Origin: Phascolomyces articulosus
Lineage: Eukaryota > Mucoromycota > Mucoromycetes > Mucorales > Lichtheimiaceae
NCBI GenBank assembly: GCA_025677815.1
Contig: JAIXMP010000030.1
Span: 186,001-250,000 of the forward strand
DNA length: 64,000 bases
Direction of reading: 5' to 3'
Below, in pieces: positions 36,238 to 49,423 of this stretch. The translations under genes and the position numbers were made by a program. Under the pieces are notes generated by a model that worked only from the letters and a program-made list of their open reading frames with translations, ran no database searches and had not been told where the DNA came from. Position 1 is the first letter of the stretch. Each line of letters starts with the position of its first letter.

Positions 36238-37515
36238 ATGGACGATGGTATATAGATCATTCAACAATTGACTTTTATATCATATTGATCCATGGTATTC
36301 AACATGCTTTTTTATTTATTTATTTTTTATTTCATTTAGAATCAATGTTACGAACACGACTTGAAGTCGATGACAGAATGGTACGAAGTTTACAAAAGAA
36401 AATCAGTGGGTGGTTAATGACACTTCCAACCGAATCAGTCGAAGCATCGTAAGTTTTCCTTTTGCTATCAAGAAAGATCGTTCATGCATAGATTCGCCAT
36501 GGCGATTTGGAGATTGATTATTATTATACGAACGCGATCGCAATGAAAAAAAAATATAAAACTGATCAACAATGGAATTTGATACACCTATAGACAAAAC
36601 GGATATGAATCTTTATTATTGACTTTATCAACTTATCAAACATCCATTGAACGATACCCATTATTAACGAATGCCAATTCAATGGACATTGAAAAATATG
36701 GACACATGGTGGATCAAACAGGTAAAAAAAAAAAGAGGAAAACCTTGGAAACAAAAAAAGGCAACATGAGACGGGACTCATTAAAATGGGATTTTTCTTT
36801 TTTTTTTTTAATAGTGGATGCTGTTGGATCAACAGCACAACAAATATCTTCACTCAAGGATGAATTAAAAGAGGCACAGAAAGTTCGAGATAATAAATTG
36901 GAATATGACAAGGTAGCAAGAGAAATCATGAAATTGGAAACGCGAGATTCATATAATCAGTAAGTTTAGAATTTATCTCCCAAAAGAAAAAAAAAGAATG
37001 ATGACATACGGAATAAATAGTACAAATACTGATTCTTCTCATTTATTCTAGGTCAATTCGTGATTTACAAGCCGATATCGAAATGCTTAAACGTGAAAAA
37101 ACAAACAAGGAGCAAGCATTTGAATCAAGGAAACGAAATTTTGGAGAATTAATTAATACAGTCAAGGAATTGCAAAGAACAGTCGAGGAGGAACGAGCAC
37201 GGGGTGTAAGTTTTCTTATTGATGAAAAAAAGCAATGGATAGAAAAATGGATGGGTCAACAAAATCTAATTGGGTTCGATATTTGTATCTATATAGAATG
37301 AAATGCAAAAGAAATTGATGGATATGGATCGTGAATATGAGTCTTCTGATGATGAAGCGAGTGTTAATTCAGATTCACGTCAAGGAACTCCAGAACATCA
37401 AAGGGAAACAAATGGTGGTTCACATAGATTCCAAGAGCGTAACAATGATGATGATGATGGTGATGAGGAAGGAATGGTGCCAGATGAAGATGTAGTTGTG
37501 AATGGTGTTCATTAA
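36238..37515 (+). CDS. THOC7: THO complex subunit 7
   Basis: Six exons: 36238-36247, 36340-36448, 36594-36721, 36815-36959, 37052-37205, 37297-37515; 254 aa. The first coding exon is only 10 bp (Met-Asp-Asp plus one base). The body is a long coiled coil from about residue 85 to 200 (SLKDELKEAQKVRDNKLEYD, IEMLKREKTNKEQAFESR), and the N-terminus LRTRLEVDDRMVRSLQKKI matches the THOC7 family. The tail is acidic (Asp/Glu runs). Family role: part of the THO/TREX complex, which couples transcription to mRNA packaging and export in the nucleus. The length is close to metazoan THOC7 (about 204 aa) plus an acidic extension. Confidence 0.88.
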
Positions 37516-37589
37516 TAAATTATAATCAGTTTTGTTTGTTCGTATTATCCAAAGTACCGGTTTATATAGTTATATATATATATATATAT

Positions 37590-37870
37590 TTCTAAACAAA
37601 CGCGCACGTTTAATTAATTAAAATTTTTACGATAAATATTTATTCCTTTTCCTATGTGCATAGTATCAGCATGTTTCTTAAACATACTTCATCCAAGGCA
37701 TATGTTAGAGATCAAGAGTAGCATTCATCTACTTTAGTAAATGATGAACAACATCTTTCTTGCTATATAGCTTTTAGTTTACATTATGCTACTACTGAAA
37801 TCCTCCAGTATGAGTTACCTCAAAAATCATATTGCACCAGCTTATCTCGATATAATTTTGGACAATGAAT
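37590..37870 (+). pseudogene. Decayed partial duplicate of the glutamate decarboxylase 5' end
   Basis: From 37671 the plus strand reads FLKHTSSKAY.RDQE, a stop, then NDEQHL, YATTEI and QYELPQKS. This aligns residue by residue with the start of the intact decarboxylase at 39607 ([35 protein letters not shown]). The similarity also covers about 80 bp of leader (CTAAACAAACRCGCA at 37592 and 39481; TACGATA-ATATTTATTCC at 37629 and 39529). The in-frame TAG follows residue 16. Similarity fades after about 37870; the rest of the enzyme is missing. Confidence 0.8.
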
Positions 37871-39606
37871 TAATCCACGTATCGATAAAACCATTCAGTG
37901 CATAATTACAATGGTTTGAAGTAAATTCAAACTTACAGTACGTAATAAGCATATATACAAAAGTGAGGCTCCGTTAATTTTACACAATTCGTTCTTGGTT
38001 ATTCGGTGAAGTTAGAGAAAGTGTGAAAGTTTACTCTATGTGATTTCGAATTATCATTTCAAAAACAATGAAATCATAACTATGAATGAAACTAACAGTG
38101 GCCTTATTGTAAATACATTTCTTTTTCTCCTAATTCTTTATGTAAAATTCAATTTTTTTTTAAAAAAACTTTTATAGGCAAACAATCCTTTTGTGATATT
38201 CAGACCGATTAACTGCTTCTACATCATGCCTAATCATTACATTACATCCAACAATGGACATATATTTATTTTTGCACACACTTTTAATATCGTGTAGCTC
38301 AATCGACGATCCATTATTTCCTGATATTCCAACTATCCTAACGACAGGTACAAGTATCTATCAGAATCACGTTATCAAGTTGATCACATCGATGGGAAAA
38401 CTATGAACAATTCAGTCAAAAATCTCCAGTGTACAACAAATAAGAACAGCACTAAATCTGGAGATATATGTACTGCACCTTTACTGGAGAATCCAAGGTG
38501 TACTCATGCATTTCTAAAAGCTGCAGAAAATATTGTTCGGAATAAAATTATGTAATCCCAAACATTGATTTTCACTGAAACCCATACACTCTTCTCCACG
38601 ATGGCACTTGAAGCGATAAGAAACGATTTCGTGTTATTTCAATTCATGTTGGATAAGCTAAATATAGACAGATATTCAAATATATTTAGTATATAATAGG
38701 TTACATGTATAAAGGGTGTTTTTAAAAAGTTTTCATGTTATAAAATATATAAGGAACAAAAACGTATATTTCAAGGTTCTATTGATGATTGTATCCATGG
38801 CACTCCTTCCTATATGATGATCAAGTAGATGAGGCATTTACGACGTACAACCACGAAGAATCCAGGTGAAGGGGATATTCGTAGTTATTGATCCTCATCG
38901 AAATCTAAAAACTAACAATAAATTCATAATGTGGTGGTCAACGGTATTAAACGTAAAAATGTTACTTCTATGTACCCTTCATGAGCTAACTACGGAAACG
39001 ATTGTAATCAATATCTATAACAACAGCAGCAGTGATAAATTATCATATATTTCAATAGTAATTAATCTGCACCGCACGCTTCATCACCATTACACTGCAT
39101 TTGCTTAATGCTGTATATGATTTGACTACACTTTTTTTGTCTTTCTCTATTTATCCTTTTCATTCAATGTGTTTTATAGTATGCTACTTTTAATAAAAAC
39201 CAATAAAATAATATTATGTTTATATTGTTGTGGTAACATCATGTTTTCATCGTAAACAATTTTGCGATCTTAATTTTTTTCTTTCTCTAAAAGTATAATA
39301 AGCACTATAATTAATATTGCGGTTATCTAATGCTACCAACGTTTCTATACTGTTGTTTTCATTATGAATCTGTTACATAAAATATATATACGGCCAGTTT
39401 CGGATAACATTTATTCATTGTATATTTATAAAGGGGCCACTACACTGACTGGCAGTTAAATCAAATTTGTTTGTCTATTTCTAAACAAACACGCAACTTT
39501 AATTGATAAAACATACAATTAAAAATTTACGATACATATTTATTCCTTTTTTTATTATCGTTCCATTTTGTCCTTTTTCTCTCTATTCTTTTCATATATT
39601 ATTACC
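37871..39606. other. Intergenic between the duplicate and intact glutamate decarboxylase
   Basis: About 1.7 kb of AT-rich DNA. It may contain the eroded remainder of the duplicated gene, but no further matching block was recognised. 39480-39606 is the leader shared with the decayed copy, rich in T/CT just before the ATG. Confidence 0.4.
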
Positions 39607-41531
39607 ATGTTGCTCCAACATATTTCATCTAAAGAATATGAGCGAGATCAGGAGTTACGTCCATCAGCATCAGGAAATGATGAACAGCACCTTCATTCGT
39701 TAGCTTATAGTTCACGCTATGCTACCACTGAAATTCCCAAATATGAGCTACCTGATAAATCATGTGAACCATCGACTGCCTATCAACTTGTCCATGATGA
39801 ACTCGATTTGGATGGACTTCCTGCTATGAATTTAGCAAGTTTTGGTAATATCTACAATATTCATACTTGAGGGAGGATGTAGAAAGGGGGACTCGCAAGA
39901 ATGTATATTGACATTCAATATAAATGACCATTATATAGTTCATACATGGATGGAACCTGAAGCAGAGAAACTCGTCATGGAAAACATTTCCAAGAATCTT
40001 GCCGATGTCGATGAATATCCTGCTACTGTTCGTATCCAAGGACGCTGCGTTTCCATCCTTGGGAATTTATGGCATGCAAAAAAAGCAGTCGGTACACCTA
40101 CTGTAGGATCCTCTGAAGCAGTCATGCTCGGCGGTTTGGCGATGAAGAAAATGTGGCAGGCTAAACGCAAAGCGCAAGGCAAAGGTATTCATCATCCCAA
40201 CATTGTTTTTGGAAATAATGCTCAAGTGGCATTGGAAAAATTTGCTCGGTACTTTGATGTGGAAGCGCGCATGATTCCAGTGTCGGAGGATAGTCAGCAT
40301 TGTTTGGATATTCACAAGGCAATCGAAGCCTGTGATGAAAACACCATTGGCATGTTTGTTATAATGGGATCCACTTATACGGGCCATTTTGAAGATGTCA
40401 AAGGAATGTCCAAGTTGTTGGATGATCTTCAAGAAAGAACCGGAATTGATATTCCAATTCATGTGGATGGTGCTAGGTAAATATACAAATCATCATCCAG
40501 ATTTTTTTTTTCGTCACAAAAAGAAGTAAACCATTTATATTAATTTATAAATATAAATGATAGTGGTGGTTTTATTGCTCCTTTTGCGTTCCCAGAATTG
40601 GAATGGGATTTCCGTTTACCAAGAGTGGTATCCATCAACACATCAGGCCACAAATTTGGTTTAAGCTATGCAGGTATTGGATGGGTTCTTTGGCGTTCAG
40701 AAGAAGTTCTACCTAAAGAATTGGTATTTGAATTGCACTATCTCGGTGGCACAGAGTTCACATTCAATTTGAACTTTTCCCGTCCAGCTTGTTTTATGAT
40801 ATCTCAGTATTATAACTTTATTCGTCTTGGTAAAGAGGGTTATACACGTATTGTCGAGAATGACCTGGTGAATGCTCGTTTGTTTTCAAAAGCTTTGGAA
40901 GGTTCCACTTATTTCGATGTCCTCTCAGATATGCATCGTCCAGAAGGTACATTTGGATGGAGACATCCTCCAGCAAAGCAAAAGAAGAGTGCAAAGGGGG
41001 TCAAATACAATCCTGCATTACCTGTAGTTGTATTCAAATTAACAGATGCATTCCAAAGACAGTATCCAGTAAGTAAACGTTTTCATATTCGTAGCTTTCT
41101 GTCAGTGAGAAAGAGAAAGTAGTTTAAATTGATTGTTATTAACAACTATCATATTCCCATTTTACATCGTTTAATATTATTTCTTGAAAAAAAAAAAATA
41201 GCACGTCAAACAAGCTGCTATAAGCACACTCCTTCGTACGAAGGGTTGGATTGTTCCAAATTACCCTCTCCCATGTAACGAAGAAAATATTGAAATTCTT
41301 CGTGTTGTGGTGCGTGAATCCTTGACTCGCGATATGCTTGATCGTCTTATTGATGATATCATGGATTGCACTAATAAGCTCAAGTGCTTAGAAACCCAAT
41401 TGGATGTGGGTGTTTTCGCACCATTGGAACATTACGGTGAAGCACCTAGAACTTCAAAGCGAGTATCTCGCAGCATTGACGATAAAAAGCACAAGATTAA
41501 AAAAGCGAAAACCTATGCTAGAACTTGTTAA
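39607..41531 (+). CDS. GAD1: Glutamate decarboxylase
   Basis: Four exons: 39607-39844, 39939-40476, 40564-41068, 41202-41531; 536 aa. A group II PLP decarboxylase: [10 protein letters not shown], the substrate-binding TVGSSEA, the cofactor aspartate in HVDGA (Asp256) and the Schiff-base lysine in TSGHKFG (Lys289), with [14 protein letters not shown] after it. Reaction: L-glutamate to GABA plus CO2, first step of the GABA shunt, linked to acid and oxidative stress; cytosolic. The C-terminal tail is basic ([15 protein letters not shown]); plant GADs carry a calmodulin-binding tail there, but no clear calmodulin motif with Trp is visible. A decayed copy of its 5' end lies 1.9 kb upstream. Confidence 0.95.
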
Positions 41532-41970
41532 AAGATTTACCAAAACAGGTGTCATCTCCAGCTTATATGGAACACCGTATCTGCTGTGCTCTATACAATT
41601 TATGCATATACGTATACTTATGAATCTAATAATCAATAAAGAAACCGGGTTATACGTAATTTTACATTACTACTACTTCATTCTTGTCTGTCTATGAATA
41701 CAAACATTCTTTTTTACATTCATTTATCAAAGTATAAAGTGAGAATAAATGAACCAGTTTTTTCGGTTTGATTAATTCATCTATCCAATCCCCCAAAATC
41801 ACATTACATAAAATTTTATATAAAATCGAAACTGTTCGGTATCATCCCTATTATATAAAGCGCATCTCCATCCTCTTAAAAATAGTGTACTCCATTTTCA
41901 AGTTATAACAATAAAAATGTGTATTTTTCAACTCAAAGAAAAAAAAAACGAGGGCAAATCAAATTTTATT
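41532..41970. other. Convergent 3' flanks of GAD1 and AIM24
   Basis: The two genes face each other tail to tail across about 440 bp of AT-rich sequence with AATAAA-type signals on both strands (for example 41634 on plus). No other feature was recognised. Confidence 0.55.
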
Positions 41971-43978
41971 TTATGCAGATCCAGATGGTTTGTTGGCGAT
42001 AAAAGTAACCTTTCCTTTTGCACCCACTTCAGCATAATAAGTGGGGATGCCATTGACTGATTTTCCGGATGCATAACCTGGATGATGCTTTCGTTTTGAG
42101 GAATGACCTGGTGTATATGGTTCAGCTGGTGCTGCAGGGAAAAGAGCAGATGGTTCAAAAGCTTGTGTAAGTGAATCATTGGCAGCTGCCAAGGCATTCA
42201 TTCTATAATAATAAACAGCAATCCATCCATTTAGTATCATGCGCTTTTTTGGTGTATATATATATATATGCTACTTACATTCTAGCTGATTCAAAGCGTG
42301 GTTCCACACGAGATGCCAAAAACATGTCACCTGGACCTTTCACACGTACAAAATCCTAAAAAGCGAAATAAGTAATCATTGAAAATGATGAGAAACAATA
42401 AATAAATATCCTTACAGGAGCACCCAAGATATAATTGCGAAGTGTCTTGATCATGCTATCAATGTATTGTAATCTAGGTTGCATTGAGGGACTATCAGCA
42501 ACGTTTCGAACAAATGCATATTTTCTTAATGGTGATCTTGGTGATGGAACAAGTGGGTTGGCAGGGTGAAGTTTGGTTGGTTCTGTTCGGATATCCCACA
42601 TAACAAGGTTTCTATTCGAATAAAGTATGTTTAGATAACAGGTCATTGATACCCTATTGAATCTGAAATCATATATAAATTCCTCTATTTACCGTGGGTT
42701 CACAAGATATTCTTCACCAGCACCCAATGAAAGTCTGTATAATCCACCATAATGTGATATAGCAAGTGTTCCTGGACCACTGACGGTATGTACAAGTTTA
42801 TTGACAAGGCCCTAAAAAACCCACCAGTCATTAGTTTTCTTTTCTCTTTTGTCTGGTGAACTTACTAAATCAAAAATAAAAACTTACAGTATCTTTGCCT
42901 TTGACGCCGTTCAATCCTAAATCCAATGTCACCTTATCGGTTTTAGCCAAAAAAGCATCTCGTCGAAGAGCATATTTGGTGCTACCGCGAACATTCACAA
43001 TAGCAATTTCACCAATACGCTTAGGTGCTAGTAATATATCACCTGCACTTTGTTTTGTGTAATACTAAAAAAATCACATATATTAATTATTATTGTATCT
43101 TCAACTTGCTTAATTGTACGCATCATTACCTTTTGAAAGAACATAGGTTCTCCAACAAGCTTACCAGCAACGGCTTTTACTGCTGAATTACTATCCAACG
43201 AGAGCTTCGATGTGACCTAAAGATTGATTGAATAATATCTATTGATAAGTATGAAAGAAATGATATGGTATGGTTCTTTTTTTTTTGTATGTTCATCATA
43301 TATCTGCTTACACGACTCGATGAACCCACGGCTGATCCTGTTGCTGCAGTGATTTCCGTATCTGGCGGAAGCTATAAAATAACGTTCGTTTTGATCATGT
43401 TGATTAGTTTAATTACTTATGATACAAAGAATGAATTGATGGTTTTCTTTCTACCTTGATCAAAAGAGCCGATCCTATAAATGCCATCATCCAATGATAA
43501 TATTAATAAAAGCATCCATATCTCTTTTCACTTTGCAAGAAAATAAAAAGACTAGATATATATGTTTTTCACTCAGTTCTCGTCATAAATATGAACTATC
43601 ATTTTCTTTCTTACCTACTCCCGAGGAGATGACCTCAAATAAAGGTTCTGCTGTGCTTTTTGACGCAGTATCTGTGAAAAATAAATAAAAAAACTCGTTC
43701 TAAGTATTTTATTTATTCTAATAGAATCATTGTGTGCAAAGTAAAGCAATTGCAATTTTACCTTGACCTATGGAGGAAATACCGCTGGAAGGTTGATTTG
43801 TCGACGTGTGTTGGAATGACTTGAGGGAACGATCAACTGTTTGAACACCTGTTACATGACTGACTTGATGTTCAGGTTGAGCAGCTTCATGATAGGCAAG
43901 TCCAACGTAGGAGCGACAATGTTGTTGGACAAATGCTCGTAATGGCGCATCCACCATACGCGCACGCATAATTGCCAT
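41971..43978 (-). CDS. AIM24: AIM24-family mitochondrial protein
   Basis: Ten exons: 43978-43762, 43671-43615, 43474-43455, 43371-43312, 43216-43130, 43064-42888, 42811-42693, 42611-42416, 42355-42279, 42202-41971; 413 aa. Exon 3 is only 20 bp. The N-terminus (MAIMRARMVDAPLRAFVQQH) is Arg-rich and acid-poor, a likely mitochondrial presequence. The core has KRIGEIAIVNVRG, LVHTVSGPGTLAISHYGG and GEEYLVNPRNLVMWD, characteristic of the AIM24 beta-roll fold. Family role: inner mitochondrial membrane; in yeast needed for normal MICOS composition and respiratory-complex function. The start at 43978 leaves only 214 bp to the divergent DCN1 gene; upstream frame extension to 44047 is possible. Confidence 0.87.
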
Positions 43979-44192
43979 AGCTGCAATTTTATATAAAGTG
44001 TAAAAAATAAAATACAAAAAAAGTTGCCAGGGCAAAAGTCTGTTCAAAGTTGAAATTATATTTTGCAGATCCCGACAGGTTCAAGCTTTCCGCGTAGTAG
44101 TTTTTCTTTCCTCTTTTTTTTTTGTTAAAAACCAACCTTCATACAATACAACTATATATATACATATACAATATCTAATCTTGTTTGGAAAT
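43979..44192. promoter_or_regulatory. Bidirectional promoter between AIM24 and DCN1
   Basis: The two start codons are 214 bp apart, facing away from each other. The interval has T/A-rich runs, a CT-rich block at 44100-44120 on the DCN1 side and TATA-like TATATATA at 44153-44162. The two genes therefore probably share control elements. Confidence 0.6.
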
Positions 44193-45663
44193 ATGTCTTC
44201 AGTAAGCCTCGTTTTTCAGTTTTTTTTTCATTTTCATGTCCATCAGTAGTAGTATTATTATTGGGTTTGTTCTTTTCGAAAGTTTTGCTTGACATTGACT
44301 CCAGCAGTTATCATTGAAAGGGAATCAACAAGAAAAAGTAAAAAACTTGGTGGAATTCACTAGCATGAGGTAAATCCCCTCCTTTTTTCTTACAAACAAG
44401 ATAGACCTTCCTTGTGATGTAGACCGAATGCAACCGTGCTAATTTATGATGTGATAGTGAATCTGAAGCAATACAACGACTAAAGAGTGTCAACTGGGAT
44501 GTCAACGTTGCTTTGAATACTTATTATGAATCAGGAAGTCATCAAGCTTCCATAAATAATACACCTTCTGGTTGTGATCTTCGAGCTGTGGAACGAGTAT
44601 ATACGACTTACCGAGGTATGAAGGGGGAAAAAGGATACATAAAGTGTGCTCTTGGATTTAGATAGAGAAGCAACTCGCTCAATATATATTGATTTTGTAT
44701 TATTAGATGCGGATAACAAGGAAATGATTATGATCGAAGGAACGATGCAACTTTGTCAAGATTTGGGTATTGAACCAACTCAGTTAGAGTTTTTATTAGT
44801 ATCCTTCCATCTTGGATCTGAACGTATGGGTGAATTCAGCCATGAAGCGTTTACACAAGGCATGATTCGATTGCAATGCGACTCTATTGCTAAACTAAAG
44901 CAAGTATTACCATCCTGCGTTGCGGCGATGGATGAACAAGAGAACTTTCGACGTGTGTATAGCTATGCCTTTTTACTTGGTCGACAAACTGGACAAAAGA
45001 GCTTGTGTAAGTTAATATGTTTTTTTTTTTAAAAAAAAAAAAGTGGCTATGGGACAGACGTTTTGAGTTATATACGTAATTTTTAATCATTTGAATATTT
45101 TATTATAATAGCTTTAGAAGCTGCGGTTGAATTGTGGCGCTTGTTACTAGCAAATCGATTTAGCTTTTTGGAAAACTGGATTACATTTTTGGAGGTAAAA
45201 AAACAAATAAAAATCTGTGATTATAATCACAATGTGGGGTAATTCCAGTCAAGAATGTAAATTATAAACTATTTCGATATATAAATATAGGAAAAACATG
45301 GAAAGGCCATTTCACGCGATACATGGAATTTGGTAAATAGCTTTAATATAATCGAGATTTAAGGGAAGGAAGGATAATGAAAAAAGAGAAGGTGGAGGAG
45401 GTAGGATCTTTATGCTGATGTATTTTTAAATTAGTTTTACGATTTTGCAAGCCAGCCAGACATTGATTTTACTGCACATGATTCTGAAGCAGCTTGGCCT
45501 ATTCTTATCGACGAGGTAAGAAAAATAAACTATCAATAGTTACTTGAGTGGAATTATCACAAGTGAGGGTGTATATCCAAAATTATTTTTATTGATGCAA
45601 CTTAAATGTTCATTGATTTTATAGTTTGTTGAATACATGAAGGAGAAAGAAGCTGAAAAATAA
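44193..45663 (+). CDS. DCN1: DCN1-like NEDD8 E3 ligase (UBA plus PONY domains)
   Basis: Eight exons: 44193-44201, 44305-44369, 44458-44615, 44707-45006, 45112-45194, 45291-45332, 45435-45515, 45625-45663; 258 aa. The first coding exon is only 9 bp (Met-Ser-Ser). Residues 10-50 form a UBA-like domain (VEFTSMSESEAIQRLKSVNW, DVNVALNTYY). From about 78 lies the cullin-binding PONY domain (DLGIEPTQLEFLLVSFHLGS, ALEAAVELWRLLLANRF), ending with DFASQPDIDFTAHDSEAAWP, the conserved cullin-contact stretch. Family role: helps Ubc12 place NEDD8 on cullins, activating SCF ligases such as the one using CDC4 at 12 kb. Length matches yeast Dcn1 (269 aa). Confidence 0.93.
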
Positions 45664-46798
45664 TGCTAGACTTGTTGGGATTGACTCCTTCCTACTTATA
45701 CTATTTCCTCTCTCACACATTTTTACGGTTCACTCTATTGATGATGATAATGGTAGTTCTACAAAACAAACGATACCTCAAGATAAATCTCTAACGTTAA
45801 TAAAGATCCTCAGAATATTTTTTTAATATTCATAATTCTATATTTATAATACAAACTGTTTTCATCATTCCAGGATTAATATATATTGTGCTCGTCTTTA
45901 TGAATTAGTTGAAATTTTACATCAATATGCCCACATTTCCATTACTATTCTCGCGCTTATAATTATGCCAATGAATCTATGTATCTTGATAGGTATATAA
46001 GTATACGTTGAAATTATAAAGTTTATTAAGGACGAAATTAATTGAGCACACACACTGACTGCAGATTCTTGCTCTCGTCAGCTCACAAGTCTCAGTTCTG
46101 AAAAACTTGAAGGGCAGCAGGAAAAAGGTGTGGGTATATCGGCGAAAAAAATGGGGTTACAAATCAAGAAAACAGATATAGAAAGGGGAATTACTAAGTT
46201 ATAGAAATAGAGTTGAGAGAACAGAGGTAACTATCCTATGGGATTGGTGGCGGACCGTATATAGATGAATGGCCAATACGGCATAGTACAAACCAATCAC
46301 GTCATGAAAATAGCAGTTTTTCTTCCAACAAAGGCAATCAAGACCTCAGTACAAGTAGTAGCCAAGATACAAACAACTTGCAATAGCAATATCACCATAG
46401 TATCATAGAAGTAAATACGGAGAGAGCTTGATCTAGTTTATTTAATTTTTCTTCATTTTTTTCTTTTTCTTTCTGTGGCTGTACAAACTTTAATGCGATT
46501 ATAAATACAATTATATAATATTGAATTGCAATCTCTATAAAAACATCATTCTACGACCAAAATTACCTATCATTTCATACGCAAGCGTCATCATCCTTTT
46601 GAGTTTATGACAGTGTTTTTTTTATGACAGTGATTTCATGACAGCGTATTCTTTTGATCTGATTATTAATCAGGTGGATAAACCCCTTTGATTAATAATC
46701 GGGACTAGACCGGACCCTGGCGGAGAAAAAGTATAAAAACCCATCCTTGTAAAAATTGCCTCAATAAGATCTTCTTTTCATTACCAAAATAATATCCA
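45664..46798. other. Intergenic with weak coding traces
   Basis: 45870-45990 has plus-strand protein-like pieces in two frames (CARLYELVEILHQYAHIS; YNYANESMYLD), and 46240-46385 another (DEWPIRHSTNQSRHENSSF, ending at a stop). They may be the eroded end of a lost gene. 46610-46650 contains a TTTATGACAG repeat (three near copies of ATGACAG). 46730-46798 is the OYE promoter with TATAAAA at 46732. Confidence 0.35.
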
Positions 46799-48359
<1,561 letters not shown>

Positions 48360-48750
48360 GTTATATTTAAACAAAGAAACGGACTCAAGGATATCATCCA
48401 CCTTCAATTGTAAATAGAAAATATTAATAGCAAATTCCATCATACCTTTTAGAATAATTAAAGAAATAAACACTTTAATGGTCATTTTTGATAGTAATTA
48501 TTCTGTGGTTTATATCACACATTCTTTATATATATATAATTATAACAAAATATTAACAGTAGTAATATTGTTGAACATCAAAAGCAGACCAGCGGCTTTT
48601 ATTCATTTCTTTTTTAAATAAGTAAAATACTTTTTAGACTACAATATGTGAATAAAAGAGTTTATTCTATTTAAACTATGTTTCTTTTAAGATGTAGCTA
48701 ATAAATAGAAAGAGGAAGGAGATTAAGGTATAGAAATATATGTATGTTTT
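48360..48750. other. Intergenic between OYE gene and thaumatin-like pseudogene
   Basis: AT-rich 3' flank with AATAAA-like signals (near 48465). Nothing else was seen. Confidence 0.5.
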
Positions 48751-49423
48751 TTATGGACAGAAAATGACTGTATACTTGGTAGCCTCACAACCAAAAGTGC
48801 TCTTAGCATCATTAAAGGCATAGTATAGCTATAAGCATCAGAACAACCCAACTTAAACTTGTCAGGGTATTGACTCGCTTACATTTCTTGGGATCATTGT
48901 AATTCCCAATGCAGCAGTATTCATCGGTATCAAAAGTATTACATTCACTCTTACAGGAATCCTTATCACCTTGAAGCTCATTAGGACAGGATAGAAGAGT
49001 AGAACAACTAGGGACACCAGAATTATAACCGTCACCAGACTTTCCATCGGAATTGATAATTCATGCGGATATTGAAACCATTGGCAAAGGAAATGTCGTA
49101 AATGTCAGCATTTGCGTAACCCTTGAACAAGAATTCTGCGAGAGAAACTGCAAGATCATATTTATCACAGTTGACTTCACCTTGACGACAACACCAAAAC
49201 GGCCAGCCCATTTAGAATCTACTTTATAATCAACGGAAGAGCTAGGAGAGAGATCTTGAGATGTCTTTGCATAACCTTGACCAATATCCAGCTTGTAAAC
49301 ACGGAGATCATTACCACAGGAGTTCCTGATAGTCACTATAACATCATCAGATGAAGTAGTAGCAGCAGCCAAGCTAAATCCAGCGAAAGCAAAGAGAAAG
49401 AGAGTCTTGATAATGCTCAACAT
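48751..49423 (-). pseudogene. Thaumatin-like secreted protein, broken by about four frameshifts
   Basis: Starts with a good signal peptide (KTLFLFAFAGFSLAAA) and VTIRNSCGNDLRVYKLDIGQ. The thaumatin-like sequence can be followed to the end only by changing frame near 49182 (into GEVNCDKYDLAV), near 49055 (into DGKSGDGYNSGVPSC, CKSECNTFDTDEYCC), near 48865 (into PDKFKLGCSDAYSY) and near 48830 (into FNDAKSTFGCEATK, ending VIFCP and a stop). The Cys pattern and the DAYSYAF-type stretch of the family are otherwise intact, so decay is recent. No introns of normal size could explain the shifts. Intact family members are disulfide-rich secreted proteins, some with glucanase activity. No intact copy is in the window. 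Confidence 0.8.
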
